A DNA stretch of 64,000 nt from Membranipora membranacea (Eukaryota; Bryozoa; Gymnolaemata; Cheilostomatida; Membraniporidae). Shown in pieces: positions 60,001 through 64,000 of the stretch (positions are counted from its first letter, which is position 1; each line of letters begins with the position of its first letter). The stretch covers positions 32,772,162 through 32,836,161 of the forward strand of contig OU612067.1 in NCBI GenBank assembly GCA_914767715.1. The letters are read 5' to 3'. The notes below the pieces were generated by a model. The model was not told where the DNA came from and made no database searches. It saw only the letters and a program-made list of their open reading frames with translations. The position numbers were made by a program, and so were the translations under genes.

Positions 60001-63000
60001 AATACCCATCGAGGGGTCTGACAGACTGGTGGTTGTAAATAATATCCCCAAATAATGATAACATATTTATTTAGAGTTGGAGGTGTGAGTGGTCATGCAC
60101 ATTCGACAAATTAAATGAGTACTATCAACTAAAGATATAAGTTGCACATGAAGAAAAACTTACATTTATTTTATCCAGCTTCTTTTGAAGTTTATTTTTC
60201 ATCTTAGTTCTCCAGTATTCCTCTCTGAAGAAGTCAAAGAATAGTCTCTGCAGCAGAGCGTTAACCCACAGAGTACCTGAGGATAAAAACACAGATAGCA
60301 GAGCGTTAACCCACAGAGTACCTGAGGATAAAAACACAGATGGTTAATGATACACAACCCATCATCAGCAAACACTCCCTAGCTCATGGCGAAAAACCAA
60401 TATCTAAGCTAATCTACCCAAATTTTGAATTAACAAGGGCTCAAAAATGGCATTGAATTGTAACTTCTTACATTCCAGACACATAATCTCAGTAGTGTGG
60501 CACAAGATCGCACCTGGAGCGCTTCGGCATAAAACTAATGAACATATAAATCAGGTTCAAGATTCTTAAACATAGCTAGTATTAGGCTCTCAGAAGAAGA
60601 TTGAGGTTGGCAATTATTTTTCCACTGTCCGAAATCAATTTCTACCACACATGGCAGGGAGGGGCAAGTCTCCCTTGATGGGATTTACCTGTATCACAGT
60701 CTGTAATGAGAACTCTGCCTGGCTGATTAGAGTCGAAGTTGTGAGACGAAGCTTTCCTGGTAGAGTTTGAATCAGGAGGAGATCTGCTGCGTAAAGATCT
60801 GTTACCCAGGCTGATACGATCAGGTGATAACATTCTACCCTCTTAAATAAAAGAGTTGTATGAGTGATTGAAATTATTAAATGTATTTATATATGGGAGG
60901 AGCATCAAATCAACTAGATACCCAGAAGGTGATTGCAAAAGTTGAGTACTATGAAGTACAGTTCCAGATCAGTGCAGTTAAGACTACTTATTTGAAATTG
61001 TGAACGTTTTTGGAACTGAAAAACACCCATCAGAGTGTAGTTACAGAGCTCTAACTCCGGTGGTTCAGTGGCATTACATTATCATGGGGAGATGATAATG
61101 TAATGCCACTGAACCACCGGAGTTAGAGCTCTTTAACTAATCAGAGTGTGGTAGGTTTCCTCCTATCTGTAGTTATTTGAGAACTATATAGGAAAGGTAG
61201 AGAGGGGTACCTCTAGTAGGTGAGGCAGTAGAGTCTAACACTGTCTTAGCTGTATCTATCTTATCTACTTTAGAAGCCTGAGTGATTAACTTCATCATGT
61301 ATCTGACATAGTCTACAAGCAGGTCAGTGTGGTTCCTGTTAAATAACTCTTCTTTCTACAAGTGGTGAGAGATAAACAAGTTGTATGGTCAATAAACAAC
61401 AACTAATGAAAGAGTTAAGTACCCTTAAATTGCTGCTGCCACGCAGGCAAATGTGTGCTAATTGAAGATAACTTTTTGAGGTTTTGATCTCAGAATTGTA
61501 CCTCTATGGGCAGATAATTCGCACAAACTGATCTTCAAGATCAGGGTATTAAACGTGTGGCAGCAGTAGTTTAAGAACCCTCCAAGTACAACTCACCATT
61601 CTTTTAGGAGAGGTCATGGAAGGCGCTGATCCTTCAGACATTGACCTTCTATGAACTCTGAGGTGTTTACTGTAGTCGTCCGCTGTAGTATTATCTTGTC
61701 TGAAGTCGTTTCCCTGGTTTTGATTGGCTAGTCTCAGTAACTCAAGCATCATCAGAGTAACAGGGTATCCTCTACTAGCCTGATCTAATCTGTATATTCA
61801 AATGTAAATAATCATATAGCCGGACGTATAATATTGCTTTATTATTTTGGCAAGCAAACATACAAATTATTGCTATCGTTACTATTATTAAACTCTGTGA
61901 GGAGTTGTCTCCTTAATATCAGATGGGAGATAACTCATAGGCTTTACAACAGATACCTAATGGATATATGATAGGACAGGGTTGGCAACACAATAACCTT
62001 CTAATAGCTAAAGCACATTTGCATAAGTATTTCTGAACAAAATCTGAAGGGTCATTACTGTCTCCTCTAGTTCCAAAGTCGGTCAGTCATTATATATTAT
62101 ATAAGCTCACACATATGCACTGTACATAAACTTATACTTGGCCTTACATACATATATACAGGTGAGTACACCGGAATTTACATGATGTCACATACTATAC
62201 AGATATATGACAGTATAGACATGACTTTACATAGGAACTAACCTCCTATACCACTCTTCTTTCTCTTTGTTTGTTCGACAGAAGAGAACAATGGCTGGCG
62301 GTGCTTTCTTCTTGTGACTAGCATTAAACTTCTCAAACAGTGACTCTGCACCAGCGCCTCCTATATCCTGAGCAGCTTTCCGGTGCTGGAGGCAAATCGG
62401 AAATCGTTTGTTGAAAACTCTCGAGGGAGGGAGATCTTTGGGATGTAACTCAACGTCGTAGCTTCGCAAATCAATATGGATCTAGAAAGAAGCAAGATAA
62501 AATAATATAATCACAGTGATATTTCACCATCGCACCTTCCCTATTCTTTCTTTCTTCTTGCCTATTTTCTTATTTGACTGCCGTATTTAACATCCTCTGA
62601 GATATATTTCTTCTCAGGGCTGTATTGATTATGTGGAGTTTGATGGTGTTTATGTAACATTTAGCTGGACATTCTTTATCCTGATATTTCAGATTACAAG
62701 GAAGCTTCGAACATCCAATATTATAGTGAGAAGAGAAAGTTGATGACCTAACACTGGTGCTGTAAGAGGCTTGCTGTCTCAGAAATATCTATGAGGTTCA
62801 AATCAAAGATAAAAGCTAACAATTCAACCTGAGCTCACTTGTTTTACGAAAGTGATATTATGTACAGGCTCGTTCCACATGGCACGTTTAGGTATATCAG
62901 ACTCTAGTGGTTTCTTCATACGTAGACTTGTCCCCTCCAGCCTCATGAATACAGGTTCTGTATTAGATATATGATAATCCTGGGGAGAATACTCCTGTCC

Positions 63001-63686
63001 TTCTAACAAGTTCAACCAACCCTAAAACGGTGACAGCATGCTTTGAACACAAAGGTGAGCTACAGACACAGGTGTGAGTTTCAAATATGGGTGTGAGGCT
63101 TTAAAGATCTAGAAATTTGTGATTGTGAGTCTATGGCATATGAAATCATTAGAAGTCAAATTCAACCATTATTATATTTGTTTTTCAAAACAGTGGCACG
63201 CAACTGAGGGCATCAGAGATCACACCATACATTATAATGTGAACCAAAAACTCCGATTTGAATCCGTCAATAAGAGTTTATCAGGGGGGGACTTTCAATT
63301 GGAAACAGTCACAATTGCAATCTTATCGCTCACTCAGTCGCTCAGTCATTGATGGAACTATATACATTCTGAGTGAACGATTTGAGAACAAAATTGTGTA
63401 ATTGAAAGACCAAGTGAGTGAAAACTTTGAGCTTGTGATAGTGATAACTTGCTTTAGTAAAGCATTGCTCATTCTAATTGAAGGACACCCCCCCTGAGTT
63501 GATGTCTTACCTGGAACTCTCGGACACTTTCCTCCACAGACTCATTTGTGTTTCTCGGTAAGTTAACCAGAGGTATATCTTTGAGATTCTCCTCTTCTTC
63601 TGATATCGAAGGTAGATACACAAACACTAAATCTGGGTTCAGTAACCATGTGTAAGTACGCAGTATCACAAACACAACAAAACCGC
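57013..63686 (-). CDS. TEX2-like SMP-domain lipid-transfer protein, 5' part outside the window
   Basis: Eleven exons on the minus strand: 63686-63511, 63021-62839, 62481-62243, 61789-61597, 61355-61211, 60841-60689, 60276-60164, 59782-59541, 59131-59045, 58184-57978, 57268-57013, giving ~663 residues, open at the 5' side (first exon enters in phase). A hydrophobic stretch (GFVVFVILRTYTWLL) is near the start. A PH-like region follows with NKEKEEWYRRL at its end. A low-complexity Ser/Arg linker comes next, then the SMP domain beginning WVNALLQRLFFDFFRE and continuing through LPYYLGPLVI, GMWVDSELAY, an acidic Ser/Asp linker, NTPLKLTVEI, APPPTDRIW and IPNMIDIRIPIM. This order matches TEX2, an ER membrane protein with PH and SMP domains placed at ER contact sites that binds lipids. 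The exon at 60276 has a duplicated acceptor. Exon 60841 uses an aag acceptor. Confidence 0.88.
57567..57844. mobile_element. MITE with imperfect terminal inverted repeats, in the last intron of the TEX2-like gene
   Basis: The left end reads GCTGGTTCACATTGTCCCAGA. The right end, in reverse complement, reads GCTGGTGCACATTGTCTCAGA. The inside is built from repeated cccagat/ctggga and gttcacatt motifs. There is no coding capacity. Family and target duplication are not clear. Confidence 0.65.
58625..59044. repeat. Scattered copies of an exon-end/donor sequence in intron 9 of the TEX2-like gene
   Basis: The end of the exon 59131-59045 with its donor (plus-strand cttacttgtctaggggtgtgg) recurs in degenerate form at about 59005-59045, 58625-58675 and 58715-58735. 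Each copy again contains gtgtggc and ctta blocks. They look like local duplications that create extra donor-like sites. Confidence 0.5.
59850..59975. repeat. AT-rich low-complexity tract
   Basis: Runs of aataat, tatatt and tttata in the intron between exons 60276-60164 and 59782-59541 of the TEX2-like gene. Confidence 0.7.
60252..60341. repeat. 45-bp tandem duplication covering a splice acceptor of the TEX2-like gene
   Basis: 60252-60296 and 60297-60341 are the same 45-base unit (from agcagagcgttaaccc to acacagat). Each copy contains the 3' splice site and the first ~25 bases of the SMP-domain exon, so two acceptors exist, at 60277 and 60322. Confidence 0.9.
61045..61132. repeat. Perfect long palindrome (41-bp arms, 6-base loop)
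   Basis: Arms 61045-61085 and 61092-61132 are exact reverse complements around ggggag. It lies in the TEX2-like intron between exons 61355-61211 and 60841-60689. No coding capacity. Confidence 0.9.
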
Positions 63687-64000
63687 CTGAAAATCAACAT
63701 AAAACCACCTGGATTACAACTCAATATCATATATTATACATGTAACAAACCATAAAGATTTTAACTCTTTCACTTTCACCTCTCGAATGGAACTAATGCA
63801 TTACCAACACAGCCATGCAGTAATAATTTGCACAAAACACAATGTCACATTGATATAACATGTTGGTAATTGGATCTGGCCAAATAAAAATGACAGCATT
63901 TACGTTACACTTTCATAGACGTCCCAGTAACAACTACAATGGTCGTATCTTCCTTTCCAATAAAGACCCAAGACCCTTTATAACTCACCACATATAAATC

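Overview
The window is nuclear DNA of an animal. Genes are split by short GT-AG introns, the DNA is AT-rich, and introns carry LTR, LINE, hAT-like and fold-back debris. The gene content is an atlastin/GBP-type GTPase family, an M14 carboxypeptidase and a TEX2-like SMP-domain protein. It looks invertebrate, but I cannot name the phylum from sequence alone.

Layout. 0.1-2.0 kb holds a small non-autonomous LTR element, followed by a LINE relic. 3.55-43.64 kb is a cluster of five paralogous GTPases of the GB1/RHD3 (atlastin/GBP) type. Copy A (minus strand) is incomplete at its 3' side. Copies B, C, D and E (plus strand) are complete. B, D and E have ten coding exons of almost identical length and phase; C has nine because its last two are fused. 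Introns are loaded with repeats: a hAT-like MITE with a tRNA-like core in C; minisatellites, a palindromic MITE and a complete, very young Ty3/gypsy element in D; a LINE 3' fragment and a 160-bp-arm palindromic element in E. 43.6-49.1 kb has no recognisable host gene, but contains two minisatellite arrays in inverted orientation and a LINE relic. 49.14-56.67 kb is a 12-exon secreted metallocarboxypeptidase. 57.01-63.69 kb, convergent to it, is the 3' part of a TEX2-like lipid-transfer gene whose 5' exons lie outside the window.

Function. The GTPase paralogs have an atlastin-like G domain and middle domain, but the atlastin membrane hairpin is absent. A long charged coiled coil with variable ends takes its place: CaaX boxes in B (CVVM) and C (CSVM), a basic aromatic tail in E, and neither in D. 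All five copies have Asn where the family's guanine-binding RD motif has Asp. This cluster, a diversifying family of prenylated and non-prenylated atlastin/GBP-like GTPases, is the strongest candidate for an under-described system here. Gene models were assembled by hand from reading frame, splice signals, phase agreement and comparison between paralogs; no database search was run.
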